The notes beneath the pieces are model-generated. The model was not told the origin of the DNA. It did not search any database and worked only from the letters and a program-made list of their open reading frames with translations. From assembly GCF_000020525.1 (NCBI RefSeq), contig NC_011026.1, positions 974,001 through 1,038,000 on the forward strand: a stretch of DNA of 64,000 nucleotides. The letters are read 5' to 3'. The DNA is from Chloroherpeton thalassium ATCC 35110. Its GTDB lineage: Bacteria; Bacteroidota; Chlorobiia; Chlorobiales; Chloroherpetonaceae. Positions within the stretch are counted from its first letter, which is position 1, and each line of letters starts with the position of its first letter. Below, piece by piece: positions 1 through 8,711 of this stretch. A program made the position numbers and the translations under genes.

Positions 1-223
1 TCATTTGACCTGTGACTACATCCCAAAGCTTAACGGTTTCATCGTAGCTTGCACAGGCAACTTTCGTTCCGTCGGGGCTAAACGCTGCACTTCGCACCGA
101 GTCAAGATGTTTCAGCGTGTGCATAATTGCCTCATCTTCCTGTACTGGTGGAATGGCTGGTTTTTCCGGTTCTTTTTTTAGCCCAAGTCCATTTAATACC
201 TTCGAAAATAGCCCTTCTTTCAT
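1..223 (-). CDS. WD40 repeat protein, partial (C-terminus outside window)
   Basis: Reading leftward from an ATG at 223, the first 74 codons are open and run off the window edge. After a charged, proline-rich N-terminal stretch of about 33 residues comes a WD40 blade: HTLKHLDSVRSAAFSPDG, then ASYDETVKLWDVVTG. The S-P-D-G and K-L-W-D signatures are standard for WD40 repeats, which fold as beta-propellers and act as protein-interaction platforms. No signal peptide is visible in this part. Partner and role cannot be told from one blade. The start is the only ATG before the repeat in this frame. Confidence 0.75.
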   Translation of the reverse strand, partial: MKEGLFSKVLNGLGLKKEPEKPAIPPVQEDEAIMHTLKHLDSVRSAAFSPDGTKVACASYDETVKLWDVVTGQM

Positions 224-781
224 GGTCGTTTTTGAATTAAAAATTATCTAAGCAATCTATCTATTTCGTAGCAAACCGATATAAAACAAGGATATGTGTT
301 CGCTACCACCGAAGTCCACAGAACATTTTTTCCTCCAGCATTTTTCAACCAAAGGATTCGTACACTGCTGGCGCTGAAAAACAAAATAAGCCTTCAGCAA
401 GGCTAAACTAACAATGCAAATCGTTTGAATCAAGGAGGGAGAAAAGACTAAGCCGGCTGCCCGCTTTACTTTTTTTGCAAGAAAAGGGCATCGACATTTC
501 TAACGCAAAAATTTCCCTCTGTTTAGCAGGCGTAAATAAAAGAAAAATCACGTTTGAAGCAAAATCGAAAACGAGCGTAGCCGCCGAATATTTATTCTCG
601 ACAAACCCCATGAGCCTTCCATAAAAACTTCGCAACGCCGGTTTGCTTTCAAGAAAAAGCTGGTTAGGGAATCCCTCACCAAAAATCATAAAAAACCCTA
701 CACGGAAACTTGGCTTCGGGTTTTCTATATCGTAACTTCTATGCTTATATAATTTTTCCCACTCACGAAAATTTAGGAACG
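224..781. other. Intergenic region, no supported gene
   Basis: About 560 bases between divergent genes. A 93-codon leftward reading frame (408-689) exists, but its product has no recognisable domain, signal peptide or usual composition, so I do not call it. The space probably holds the promoters of both flanking genes; I see no convincing promoter pair. Confidence 0.5.
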
Positions 782-1597
782 ATGTCGAAAACGGTGAATG
801 TATTTTTTATGGCTGATATCGTTGGTCAGCCAGGTGTGGATATCGTCACAAAAATGCTTAAAGGCTATATTCAAAAATACCAAATTCATTTTGTGATTTG
901 CAATGGCGAAAACGCCTATCGCGGCAAAGGCATGAGCAACGAGATCCTTAAGCAGCTTCGTGGCGTGGGCGTTGATGTGATTACCGGCGGAAATCATATC
1001 TGGGATAACTACAAATTTCATGACACACTGAAAAAAGATCCCGCCATTCTTCGACCGATGAATTACCCCAAAGGCACTTATGGCACAGGCTACGGCATTT
1101 TTGATTTGCCCAACGGACTTGGAAAAATTGGCGTGCTAAATCTGCAAGGCCGCACGTTTATGTATGCGATTGATTGCCCATTCCGAACGGCTGATTGGGT
1201 GATTGAAAAAATGAGCCAAGAGACAAAATATATTATCGTTGATATTCACGCTGAAGCAACTGCCGAAAAAATCGCGTTGGCCATGCACTTAGATGGACGC
1301 GCTTCGGCGGTGATGGGCTCGCACTCGCATGTGCAAACTTCAGATGAGCGCATCCTTAAAAACGGCACCGGCTACTGCACCGACGTGGGCATGACAGGCC
1401 CTTACGACTCCGTAATTGGGATGGTCGCCAAACCGGCCATCGAGCGCTTTGTTTATCAAACACCTCGAAAATATGAATGCGCAACTGACGATGTGCACCT
1501 CTGCGCAATGGTGATTAAACTTGACGCGGAGACAGGCAAAACGGTTTTTCTGGAGCGGATTTTTTTCCCTGAGTTTGAGAAATCTACAATGGGCTGA
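782..1597 (+). CDS. YmdB-family metallophosphoesterase (cyclic nucleotide phosphodiesterase)
   Basis: A 271-residue cytoplasmic protein of the YmdB/TIGR00282 family. Members studied elsewhere are di-metal phosphodiesterases acting on 2',3'-cyclic nucleotides. Visible metal-binding motifs: FMADIVGQPG near residue 8-17, CNGENAYRGKGM (N-G-E-N), GGNHIWDN, IIVDIHAEATAEK and GSHSHVQTSDE, all in family order. Length is typical (about 260-270). I chose the ATG at 782 because family members begin with a short V-x-F-x-x-D-I-V-G segment; the open frame extends upstream to 710 without conserved sequence. It stands alone and converges with the gene at 1629. Confidence 0.87.
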   Translation: MSKTVNVFFMADIVGQPGVDIVTKMLKGYIQKYQIHFVICNGENAYRGKGMSNEILKQLRGVGVDVITGGNHIWDNYKFHDTLKKDPAILRPMNYPKGTYGTGYGIFDLPNGLGKIGVLNLQGRTFMYAIDCPFRTADWVIEKMSQETKYIIVDIHAEATAEKIALAMHLDGRASAVMGSHSHVQTSDERILKNGTGYCTDVGMTGPYDSVIGMVAKPAIERFVYQTPRKYECATDDVHLCAMVIKLDAETGKTVFLERIFFPEFEKSTMG

Positions 1598-1628
1598 GCG
1601 TTGGGGGATTTGAACAAACGCGGCTTCT

Positions 1629-2159
1629 CTATGAATGTTTAAACTCGGGATAAAGTTCTTTGGCACATTCAGGGCAAATTGTATGACTAAACATCGCTTT
1701 TGATTTTTGGGACACGTAAGCTTCAACTTGCGTCCATGAGTTTTCTTCCGTGTGGATTTTCTTGCAGTTCGCACAAATTCGCACATAACCGCTGATAACT
1801 TTCGTTAACGCGTCTTCCAATTTGATGTGCAGCTGTTGATTGGCTTCTTCGGCTTCGGCACATTTTGCAAATTCTTCAAGCAGTTGCTTATGCAATATCT
1901 GATATTTTTTCAGCGCCATGTACGATGCGAAAACGGCAATCGTCGTGGTGAAAAAAATCGTCATCATGTGAGACTCCCAAATGCCAATATCGGGAAAGAT
2001 GAACTGCTTGAAGACTTCAAAAAGTGTCATCCCGATAAACGTGATCGCACTCACACGAATGACACCCGGGATGAGCTTGTCTTCTTTGAGCTCCGGTTTA
2101 CTTGGAAGCGTGCATTTTGACGCATGTGTATTATCCACAGGAATTGAAACCCCTACCAT
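1629..2159 (-). CDS. Small membrane protein with coiled coil and C-terminal four-Cys motif
   Basis: 176 residues. Two hydrophobic segments (about 32-55 and 62-85) are followed by a predicted coiled coil (about 85-120). A C-terminal module then has C-x2-C (ICANCKKIH) and C-x2-C (ICPECAKELYPEF), with the sequence SWTQVEAYVSQ between. This C-terminal module is common at the ends of bacterial PAS, GGDEF and response-regulator proteins. Here it is joined to a membrane anchor without any catalytic or sensor domain, which suggests a signalling adaptor or truncated sensor. The four cysteines could bind zinc. Function is unknown. Confidence 0.65.
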   Translation of the reverse strand: MVGVSIPVDNTHASKCTLPSKPELKEDKLIPGVIRVSAITFIGMTLFEVFKQFIFPDIGIWESHMMTIFFTTTIAVFASYMALKKYQILHKQLLEEFAKCAEAEEANQQLHIKLEDALTKVISGYVRICANCKKIHTEENSWTQVEAYVSQKSKAMFSHTICPECAKELYPEFKHS

Positions 2160-2559
2160 ATAAAATTTATTAAGTTCTGAAATTTATAAACAAAGAAACA
2201 TTTTCGCTTTGTTCATAAATTTTTGTTTGGCATTCTTTGTCTAAAGTAAACTGGATTTTTATACGCGTCAGGAGCGAGAGAAATAGCAGTGCCAGATAAG
2301 ATGAACCATCAAAAAAAATCCCTCATGTAAGCGTTCCGCGCCCTTTTTCGCACAACGATAACCTTAAATATACAACTGCCTTGACATCCAAAATGTAACG
2401 AAACTGTTAAACTTTAGGGAATTCTTCCACCAAATTTTGCAGCGGCACGTTCATTCACTTAAACGAAAAGCATTTCTTGATGAAGTTGTTTAACATTCCC
2501 CAATAGATTCTTACCTTACCGGCAAATCATCAATTTTAGATCTTTACCATCTTCTCATC
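2160..2559 (+). promoter_or_regulatory. Upstream region of bchZ with a possible promoter
   Basis: 400 bases without a supported gene. A TTGACA at 2381-2386 is followed 18 bases later by TGTTAA (2405-2410), a weak sigma-70-like pair about 150 bases before the bchZ start. No operator for oxygen or light control could be recognised. The promoter call is tentative. Confidence 0.3.
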
Positions 2560-3969
2560 ATGTCAGAATTTATTAGAGACGAATCAACCACAAGCGGCTT
2601 TTGGGCAGCTGTGAATACATTTTGCGCGCTCTCGGATGTGCATGTCATCGCCGACGCGCCCATCGGCTGCTATAATCTTTCCGGCGTAGCCGTAATTGAT
2701 TACACCGACGCCATCCCGTATCTTAGAAATTTAACGCCTACCGATTTAACCGAACGAGCCATTTCTACCACCGGCTCGACCGACATCACGAAAGAAACCA
2801 TCGACAAATTGATTGGCAATGGCAAAAAACTTATCGTGATCTCTTCAGCCGAAAGCGAAATGATCGCCGCCGAGCACACCAACTTTTTGAAAACAAACTA
2901 TCCTGAAACCAAATTTTTCCCCTCTAAATCTTTATCTGAAAATGAGTGGGAAGCTCGTGATCGCGCGCTTTTGTGGTGCTATGAAAATTATGACGACAAA
3001 CGGCCTGTGGCGGTTGAGCCCGGAACGGTTAGCATTATCGGCCCCACTTATGGCTGTTTCAATTCACCCGCGGATTTGGCCGAAGTCAAGCGACTGGTGC
3101 GCGGCGCGGGCGGAACGATCAAAACGGTTTTTCCATATGAAGCTTCGCTTGAGCAAATTTCAGAGCTCAAAAATGCTGAAGTCATTGTGGTCATGTATGA
3201 GGAATTTGGCAAAGCGCTGGCTGAAGCGTTAGGGCGACCTGTTTTGTATGCGCCGTTTGGTTTGTACAACACCGAAAAGTTCATTCTCGATTTGGGCAAT
3301 TTGTTAGGCAATCCAACGCGTGCGGAAGCTTTTCTTGCGGAGGAAAAGAAAACCACACTAAGCCTGATCTGGGATTTATGGCGCGGACCGCAATCGGAGT
3401 GGTTTCCAACGGTGATGTTTGGCGTGGTGGCGGCAAAATCCTATGCCAATGGCCTGAAAAAGCTGCTGCATGAAGATTTGGGCATGACTTGCCATTTTGC
3501 CGTCGATTCAGCCACCGCCGACAACAACGCCATCCGCAACACGCTTCAAAGCACGCCGCCGCAAATCGTTTTTGGGCGCATCTCCGAAAAAATCTACCTA
3601 ACAGAAGTCGGCGCACGCGCACGATTTATTCCAGCTGGATTTCCCGGCCCAATTGTCAGGCGTGCGCTTGGCACACCGTTTATGGGATTTAGCGGCGCGG
3701 TTTATGTGGTGCAGGAAATTGTAAATATTTTATACGACACGCTTTTCCAATTTTTGCCCGGCCACAATCCACGAGCCATCGCACAACTCGCTGAAGCTGA
3801 GCTGAAATGGACAGAAACGGCCAACGCCTTGCTAAAAGAACGCACGAGCAAAGCGCCATTTATTAGCCAAATTTCGTTCAGCCGCGAACTTAAAGCAAAA
3901 GCTGAAGCGCTTGCGCGGCAGCGCGGCTTGCAAGAAGTGACGCCTGAAATTTTAAACGGCGTACAATAA
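2560..3969 (+). CDS. bchZ: Chlorophyllide reductase subunit Z (BchZ)
   Basis: 469 residues of the nitrogenase-like subunit family (BchB/BchZ/NifK fold). BchXYZ reduces the C7-C8 bond of chlorophyllide a in bacteriochlorophyll synthesis. The N-terminus (SGFWAAVNTFCALSDVHV, then DAPIGCYNL and DYTDAIPYL) matches BchZ better than BchB. The Cys in PIGC is the expected Fe-S ligand position. The C-terminus (about 415-469: KWTETANALL, PFISQISFSREL, KAEALARQRG, VTPEIL) is the PCP_red-type tail of BchB and BchZ. The neighbours are not bchX or bchY, so the complex is encoded at separate loci or partly elsewhere. A terminator hairpin follows directly. BchB is the main alternative. Confidence 0.85.
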   Translation: MSEFIRDESTTSGFWAAVNTFCALSDVHVIADAPIGCYNLSGVAVIDYTDAIPYLRNLTPTDLTERAISTTGSTDITKETIDKLIGNGKKLIVISSAESEMIAAEHTNFLKTNYPETKFFPSKSLSENEWEARDRALLWCYENYDDKRPVAVEPGTVSIIGPTYGCFNSPADLAEVKRLVRGAGGTIKTVFPYEASLEQISELKNAEVIVVMYEEFGKALAEALGRPVLYAPFGLYNTEKFILDLGNLLGNPTRAEAFLAEEKKTTLSLIWDLWRGPQSEWFPTVMFGVVAAKSYANGLKKLLHEDLGMTCHFAVDSATADNNAIRNTLQSTPPQIVFGRISEKIYLTEVGARARFIPAGFPGPIVRRALGTPFMGFSGAVYVVQEIVNILYDTLFQFLPGHNPRAIAQLAEAELKWTETANALLKERTSKAPFISQISFSRELKAKAEALARQRGLQEVTPEILNGVQ

Positions 3970-4012
3970 ACCCCAATTCTCGCATCGTAAATAAAGCTTA
4001 CTATTTATGGAA

Positions 4013-4045
4013 AAGGGCAGCTCTAAAAAGGCTGCCCTTGCTTTT
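4013..4045. terminator. Terminator hairpin after bchZ
   Basis: Perfect 9-bp stem AAGGGCAGC (4013-4021) / GCTGCCCTT (4031-4039), 9-base loop, then a T-rich stretch. It is flanked by A-runs on the other side, so it can serve both bchZ and the convergent gene at 4077-4333. Confidence 0.8.
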
Positions 4046-4076
4046 CGAATAAATTTATCAACGCGCTGGATCACAC

Positions 4077-4333
4077 TTACGCTTCTTTTTCGCTATAAGT
4101 GCGAACGCTCGCAATCTGGCTCATGCTGTAATAAGTATTAATGACTTCCTTTCCTGAGCCGTCTTCCGTAATTCGCACAAAAAAATCGCTGATAAAAATG
4201 ACGGCGTTCTCATACACTTTGCCCTCATTAATTTGCAGACGCCTTTTCTGATTCGGCGCGACATGGTGCCATGCAGCGGCACGGACGCATATTCAAGCAC
4301 TTTTTCCCAAGCCTGCATTGTTTTTTCTTCCAT
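4077..4333 (-). pseudogene. Small conserved-looking gene interrupted by a -1 frameshift
   Basis: Reading leftward from ATG 4333, the frame gives MEEKTMQAWEKVLEYASVPL, then an Arg/Lys-rich stretch. That frame continues to about 4121 with unlikely composition. In the -1 frame, from about 4250 down to a stop at 4077, there is a much more protein-like sequence: RRLQINEGKVYENAVIF, SDFFVRITEDGSG, then YYSMSQIASVRTYSEKEA. Joining the two near the A-run around 4245-4250 gives one product of about 85 residues. Either the gene is broken, the base sequence has an error there, or the ribosome shifts. I do not recognise the family. Confidence 0.5.
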
Positions 4334-4539
4334 GAATTTTCTCCTGTTTTTAATGTTGAATGAGGATAAAAATGAGCTGCTAAACTCAAAAAAAAACGCA
4401 TCACCAAAAACAGTTATAATTATGTAAAAATTCTTATAAAAAAATAAGGCTGGATTTTAGTTTTGCTTAAATTCCCATATCATAATCATAGAAATGACAA
4501 AAATGTTGCTTTAACGAACAAACAGAAACGGGGCTACAA

Positions 4540-4857
4540 ATGGAAGTGCAAAATCGCCCGCTGGGCTTAGTTATGCAAATGGTTGAAGAAATGGGGAGCG
4601 AAGTCACCTATGCCTACGACGATTTGGTTTTCATCAATCACAACGCATTTATTATTCAGTTTACCGAAACGCCAATCCTCTTGAAAGTCTACTTCAATAA
4701 AGATTACCAAGAAGCGCAAGTCGCTTTGCTCACTAAAGGCTTGATAGAACAGGCGGGAAAAAACGGGCTGGAAGTTCAGGTGAAAGGCACTTACGAGTTG
4801 GAGCAAAAGGAAGACGAAAATATCGAAATCAAATTCTTTGATAAAGAGAGCGAATAA
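4540..4857 (+). CDS. Hypothetical protein, 105 residues
   Basis: A small, acidic, soluble protein with alternating hydrophobic strands (for example NHNAFIIQF, PILLKVYFN) and no membrane segment or signal peptide. I do not recognise a family. It is preceded by about 200 bases of AT-rich spacer and followed by a terminator hairpin, which fits a single-gene unit. Codon use resembles that of neighbouring genes, supporting a real gene. Confidence 0.55.
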   Translation: MEVQNRPLGLVMQMVEEMGSEVTYAYDDLVFINHNAFIIQFTETPILLKVYFNKDYQEAQVALLTKGLIEQAGKNGLEVQVKGTYELEQKEDENIEIKFFDKESE

Positions 4858-4904
4858 GTTTTTTGCCGCTTTCAGCTGAATGGCTGCTTGAAAAGTTTAT
4901 TTCA

Positions 4905-4940
4905 AAAAAGGCGTGGCGTGGCACGCCTTTTTGCTTTTTT
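4905..4940. terminator. Bidirectional terminator between convergent genes
   Basis: An 11-bp stem, AAAAAGGCGTG (4905-4915) / CACGCCTTTTT (4922-4932), with a 6-base loop and further T residues. A-runs and T-runs flank both sides. It lies between the rightward gene ending at 4857 and the leftward ABC gene ending at 4955. Confidence 0.85.
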
Positions 4941-4954
4941 CACTTTTGGAAAAC

Positions 4955-5872
4955 TCAGCTAATGGGCTTATGTCTCGCGCCCTCAACCTGCATGATGAAA
5001 ATATCTTTGAGCGATGGCAAGGCAAGTTCGGCGCGGCGAAGCTCGGTTCGTTCATTGATGAAAGGCAAAAGAGTTTTCAATGTTGTGGAACCCAGCAAAC
5101 GCAGTTCCACCGATTTCGGATGGCGCTCCGAAACAGCGACCGAACCAGACAAAACCAGTTCATCGATAAAGCTGTCGTTGCCTTCAAAATCCACTTGGAG
5201 CGTATTTTTTCCATAGGCCGCTTTCACTTCCAAGACTTTTCCACCTAATACTTTTTTGCCATTGTGAATGAGCACAATGTTGTCGCAAATTTTTTCAACC
5301 TGTTCCATACGATGGGTGGAAAACAACAATGTTTTGCCTGCGGCTTTCAGTTCAAGAATGGCATCTAAAATGAGCTCTGAATTAATCGGGTCGAGTCCGC
5401 TGAATGGTTCGTCCAAAATCAGCAAATCAGGCTCGTGGAGCACCACAGAAATGAATTGGACTTTTTGCTGCATTCCTTTCGAGAGCTCCTCAATTTTCTT
5501 CTCGCGCCAATCCTGGATATCAAATCGCTTGAGCCAATATGAGATTTTCTCTTTCGCTACGGAAGCCTCTTGCCCTTTGAGCCGCGCGAAGTAAAGCAAA
5601 ATTTCGGCGACCTTCATTTTCTTATATAGCCCGCGCTCTTCGGGCAAATAGCCAATGCGAGCTTGCAGTTCGGAAGAAATGTGTTGATTTAAAAAGAAAA
5701 TCTCTCCTTCATCAGGATGCAAAATTCCGCAAATCATGCGAATGGTGGTGGTTTTTCCGGCGCCATTTGGACCCAGCAACCCAAAGATTTGCCCCGATTG
5801 AACCTCAAACGACAGCTTTTCTACGGCAGTATGATTGTTATAAAACTTTGAGACTTGATTGAGTTGAAGCAT
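4955..5872 (-). CDS. ABC transporter ATP-binding protein (NatA-like)
   Basis: 305 residues. The nucleotide-binding domain is complete: Walker A GPNAGAGKTTT near 35-45, signature ELSKGMQQKVQF near 134-145, Walker B DLLILDEPFSGLDP and the switch His in FSTHRMEQ. After about residue 215 comes the C-terminal extension typical of the NatA/YhaQ export class. It would power a membrane permease in exporting small molecules or ions, but no permease gene lies next to it, so the partner must be encoded elsewhere. It is the last gene of a leftward run, 17 bases after mltG. Confidence 0.9.
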   Translation of the reverse strand: MLQLNQVSKFYNNHTAVEKLSFEVQSGQIFGLLGPNGAGKTTTIRMICGILHPDEGEIFFLNQHISSELQARIGYLPEERGLYKKMKVAEILLYFARLKGQEASVAKEKISYWLKRFDIQDWREKKIEELSKGMQQKVQFISVVLHEPDLLILDEPFSGLDPINSELILDAILELKAAGKTLLFSTHRMEQVEKICDNIVLIHNGKKVLGGKVLEVKAAYGKNTLQVDFEGNDSFIDELVLSGSVAVSERHPKSVELRLLGSTTLKTLLPFINERTELRRAELALPSLKDIFIMQVEGARHKPIS

Positions 5873-5889
5873 AAAAAAGCAGGTGAAAA

Positions 5890-6966
5890 TTACTTTGTCG
5901 CTTGGTTTTGTTTAGCAAGGCGTTTGGCGAGACGCTCGGCAGCGCGTTTTTGACGCATGATGACGCGGTATTTTTCAACATTTCGATGATGCTCGGCGGC
6001 TGTTCTTGAAAAATTGTGCCCGCCATTTCCAGTAGCCACAAAATAGAGGTAATTGGTTTTGGCCGGCTTGATAACCGCTTCGATGGCAGAACGACTTGGA
6101 TTGCCAATTGGCCCGGGTGGCAAGCCTGCATGAAGATACGTGTTGTATGGCGAATCGACCTCAAGATCGCGATACAGCAATCGGCGCGGTTTGCCGCCCA
6201 GCGCAAACTGAACCGTGGGATCGGCTTGCAATCGCATTCCACGCTTGAGACGATTCAAATAAACACTGGCCACCACGGGACGCTCATTCACAATCGGCGT
6301 TTCAGCTTCCACGATCGATGCAAGCGTCAAAACTTCATGCTTTGAAAGACCGGCCTGAGTAGCAAGCTGGCTCAGCTCACCACGATAAAACTTATTGAGC
6401 TTGCCAACAAGAAACCGAATCACATCTTCGGCGGTAAATTCCCAGGGCATGTTGTACGTATCGGGCAAAAGATAACCTTCAAAAGAAGGCGCGTGCACCT
6501 GAAGCGATTGAAGCAACGTCGTATCGGAAAAAGCCGTCATAAAATCTTGCGCAGCGAATTCAAGGCTATCGGAAACGATTTTTGCCACCATTTCTCCGCG
6601 AGAGCCTTCCGGCACTCTCAAACGAACCTCATCTTGCTCGTGCCTGTAAAGGAAATCGATCAGCTCTGCACTGGAAAGGCCGGACGGAATATCGTACCGG
6701 CCAGGCTTGATATTTTGCTTCTCCGGCATCAAATAACCGACAAGACGCATGGGAAGCACTTCCTTAATCACACCTTTTTCCTGCAATTGCTGAATAATAT
6801 GCACGTATGGCGTGCCGCGTCGAATAATCATTCGCTTTGGCTTATCATAAGAAACGGCGTTATACGACGATTTAAATAGATAGAAAAACCCAAGCGCGCC
6901 GGCAAGCATGACAGCTATCACGCCCATCAGGATTAGCTTTCCAAGCGCTTGCAGCAGTCGTTTCAT
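5890..6966 (-). CDS. mltG: Endolytic peptidoglycan transglycosylase MltG
   Basis: 358 residues. One N-terminal membrane helix (about 10-33) anchors a periplasmic YceG domain. The catalytic Glu lies in LTLASIVEAET, followed by the family motif RPVVASVYLNRL, KRGMRLQADPT and PYNTYLHAGLPPGPIGNPS. MltG cleaves nascent glycan strands and is thought to end their growth. The length is usual. It sits 42 bases after the chorismate mutase gene and shares the strand with its neighbours, probably one transcript. Its proximity to the dcw cluster is suggestive but the direction is opposite. Confidence 0.93.
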   Translation of the reverse strand: MKRLLQALGKLILMGVIAVMLAGALGFFYLFKSSYNAVSYDKPKRMIIRRGTPYVHIIQQLQEKGVIKEVLPMRLVGYLMPEKQNIKPGRYDIPSGLSSAELIDFLYRHEQDEVRLRVPEGSRGEMVAKIVSDSLEFAAQDFMTAFSDTTLLQSLQVHAPSFEGYLLPDTYNMPWEFTAEDVIRFLVGKLNKFYRGELSQLATQAGLSKHEVLTLASIVEAETPIVNERPVVASVYLNRLKRGMRLQADPTVQFALGGKPRRLLYRDLEVDSPYNTYLHAGLPPGPIGNPSRSAIEAVIKPAKTNYLYFVATGNGGHNFSRTAAEHHRNVEKYRVIMRQKRAAERLAKRLAKQNQATK

Positions 6967-7008
6967 TTTCTTAGCCGTTTTCTTTGAAATTCAAAAGCGA
7001 TCTGTGGC

Positions 7009-7362
7009 TCAGTTAGACGAGGCTTCTTCTTGCTCCTGTTGCGCCTGTTTTTCTTGCTCCTGCTTAATCCATTTTTCCTGCAGCGCGCGAATTTCTTCGA
7101 TTATCGCCTTATAAATTTTTTCAAGTGATTCGGTTGGAAGTGGGGCGTGCTTGACTTTTGAGACATGAGCCAAAACTTCTTTTTCACGATCAGGCTGAAT
7201 AATATCCAGCCCCGCTTTTTGCTTGAGCTTATTAATTTCCAACGCGTAGCTGGCGCGTTTTGCAAGTAGGTCAGTCATTTCGGCATCCAGAAGATCAACT
7301 TTTCTTCGCCACCATTCCAAAGTTTCTTCAAGGGTGAATGATTTGTCTGGTTGTTCAATCAT
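7009..7362 (-). CDS. Chorismate mutase, AroQ type
   Basis: 117 residues. An all-helical AroQ domain covers about residues 12-95: WWRRKVDLLDAEMTDLLAKR, then EINKLKQKAGLDIIQPDREK. The conserved Arg and Lys that bind the substrate are present. It converts chorismate to prephenate for phenylalanine and tyrosine synthesis. It stands alone, not fused to prephenate dehydratase or DAHP synthase. The last 20 residues are a Gln/Glu-rich tail (KQEQEKQAQQEQEE), unusual for the family and probably disordered. It lies upstream of mltG in the leftward run. Confidence 0.88.
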   Translation of the reverse strand: MIEQPDKSFTLEETLEWWRRKVDLLDAEMTDLLAKRASYALEINKLKQKAGLDIIQPDREKEVLAHVSKVKHAPLPTESLEKIYKAIIEEIRALQEKWIKQEQEKQAQQEQEEASSN

Positions 7363-7459
7363 ATCTAAACAAAAGGTAATTGTGATTATTAATACTGATA
7401 ATTACGAAACATTCTTATTTAAGCAGTCTCCAGAATTGAAAAGAATTCAATCCGAAAGG

Positions 7460-8179
7460 CTAAACAATATTTCTCAATTCCTGGATGGAAGAAATCGATT
7501 GCACGCCTTTTAAGGTTTTCGAAAGCTTTTTTCGGCTGTTAAAATACACTTTTTGGGTATTAATGTGACGAAGCGGCATTAAATCGCGCTCAAGATTTGA
7601 GCTGACAATTAGCACATCTTTTTCGCGGCAATCCAACGATTCGATCGCCATTTTGAAAATCTTTTCATCGGGCTTCAACATGCCGCAGTCACTTGAAAGA
7701 ATAATCGTTTCAAAATAACGCAACACACCGGCAGCTTCCAATTTTTCGGAAATGGCAATGAGCGGCAAGGGCAAATTGCCAACCATTCCCATGATGAAAC
7801 CACTGCGATGAAGCACATGAAGAAAGGTTAAGACCTCTTTGGAAAACTCGATTCGAAATGGCGCTGCAACATTTTTAACAACTTCTTGAATTTCTTCCGG
7901 CATTGCAGGGCGCATCATCATTTGCGAGACGGCCAATTCAGCAATGCCAAGCAACGGTGGCGCTGGAAACTGGCGATAGGTGGCAAGCTCAATGCACGCA
8001 TTATAAACGCGCACCACATTGTTCAGCAGAGTGACAATTTGGTCAGGAAGCAAGCACTTGCTTAAATACGTGCTCACGTTTTCTGGAATTTCAGAAAAAA
8101 CGGTGTCAATGCGTACGCCTTCAACTTTGGTTTCGGTCAGGCTGTCCAGACTGAATAAGATTGCGCGATAACTTCGCAT
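7460..8179 (-). CDS. HAD-fold protein with lost catalytic residues
   Basis: 239 residues with the overall layout of a HAD-superfamily phosphatase (cap-1 type). Motif I is normally F-D-x-D-G-T-L; here residues 9-15 read FSLDSLT, so the nucleophilic Asp is Ser10. Motif II lacks its Ser/Thr (GMVGNLP). The motif III Lys remains (CGMLKPDEKIF). In motif IV the Gly-Asp pair is replaced (LIVSSNLERD). Loss of the nucleophile and the metal-binding Asp predicts no classical phosphatase activity. A binding or regulatory role is possible. It starts 22 bases after the NYN gene, so the two are probably co-expressed. Confidence 0.7.
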   Translation of the reverse strand: MRSYRAILFSLDSLTETKVEGVRIDTVFSEIPENVSTYLSKCLLPDQIVTLLNNVVRVYNACIELATYRQFPAPPLLGIAELAVSQMMMRPAMPEEIQEVVKNVAAPFRIEFSKEVLTFLHVLHRSGFIMGMVGNLPLPLIAISEKLEAAGVLRYFETIILSSDCGMLKPDEKIFKMAIESLDCREKDVLIVSSNLERDLMPLRHINTQKVYFNSRKKLSKTLKGVQSISSIQELRNIV

Positions 8180-8201
8180 AATTTCTTGTTTTATAAAAAG
8201 T

Positions 8202-8711
8202 TTATTTGCCGAATAGCTTCAACCAAGCATCCAGTTCATCCTCCGAAATGGATTGAGGCTTTTCAGATGTTGAGTTGCCTTTTTTGTGTTTCGCATTGCC
8301 TTTGATAGCGCGCGCCTTTTTGCCCGCCTGCCCAACTGCCATTTCGCGCAAAAAATCCTCCGATGCAATGCTTTTTACGCCTGAAACTTTTGCGTAGTGG
8401 CGAATACTATGATCTGAACTGACCACCAGTAAACGTGACTTGGCTCGCGTGTCATCAATCATGGCTTTGATCCGACTATCTGCGGTTGTGCCCGATGGCG
8501 TAAATTCTATTTCCAACCCGCTGATTTTCTCCACACTACCAAGTGTTCCAAGCCCATCATACACGATCGTCGCTTGCCGCCTTCCCGCAGCACAATAAGC
8601 GATCACCAACGCTTCGACTTGCTGCCGGATGGCATGAAGCTTTTCAGATGAGACTTTCACCCCAAGCTTGTGCGCAAGGTTGTACCCATCAACAAGCAGC
8701 AATGTTTTCAT
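8202..8711 (-). CDS. YacP-like NYN domain ribonuclease
   Basis: 169 residues. The PIN-like NYN fold shows LLLVDGYNLAH at the N-terminus (catalytic Asp8 and Asn), IVYDG near 49-53, and LLVVSSDHSIRHYA near 94-107, the usual acidic-site order. In B. subtilis the relative YacP/Rae1 cuts mRNA on the ribosome. The C-terminal 40 residues are Lys-rich then acidic (SEDELDAWLKLFGK), resembling the C-terminal peptide of YacP relatives. It is the first gene of the leftward run. The specific substrate is not shown by the sequence. Confidence 0.78.
   Translation of the reverse strand: MKTLLLVDGYNLAHKLGVKVSSEKLHAIRQQVEALVIAYCAAGRRQATIVYDGLGTLGSVEKISGLEIEFTPSGTTADSRIKAMIDDTRAKSRLLVVSSDHSIRHYAKVSGVKSIASEDFLREMAVGQAGKKARAIKGNAKHKKGNSTSEKPQSISEDELDAWLKLFGK

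Noticed and set aside
408-689. 93-codon minus-strand frame near the window start
   Set aside because: No domain, no signal peptide, no ribosome site, and no neighbour context.
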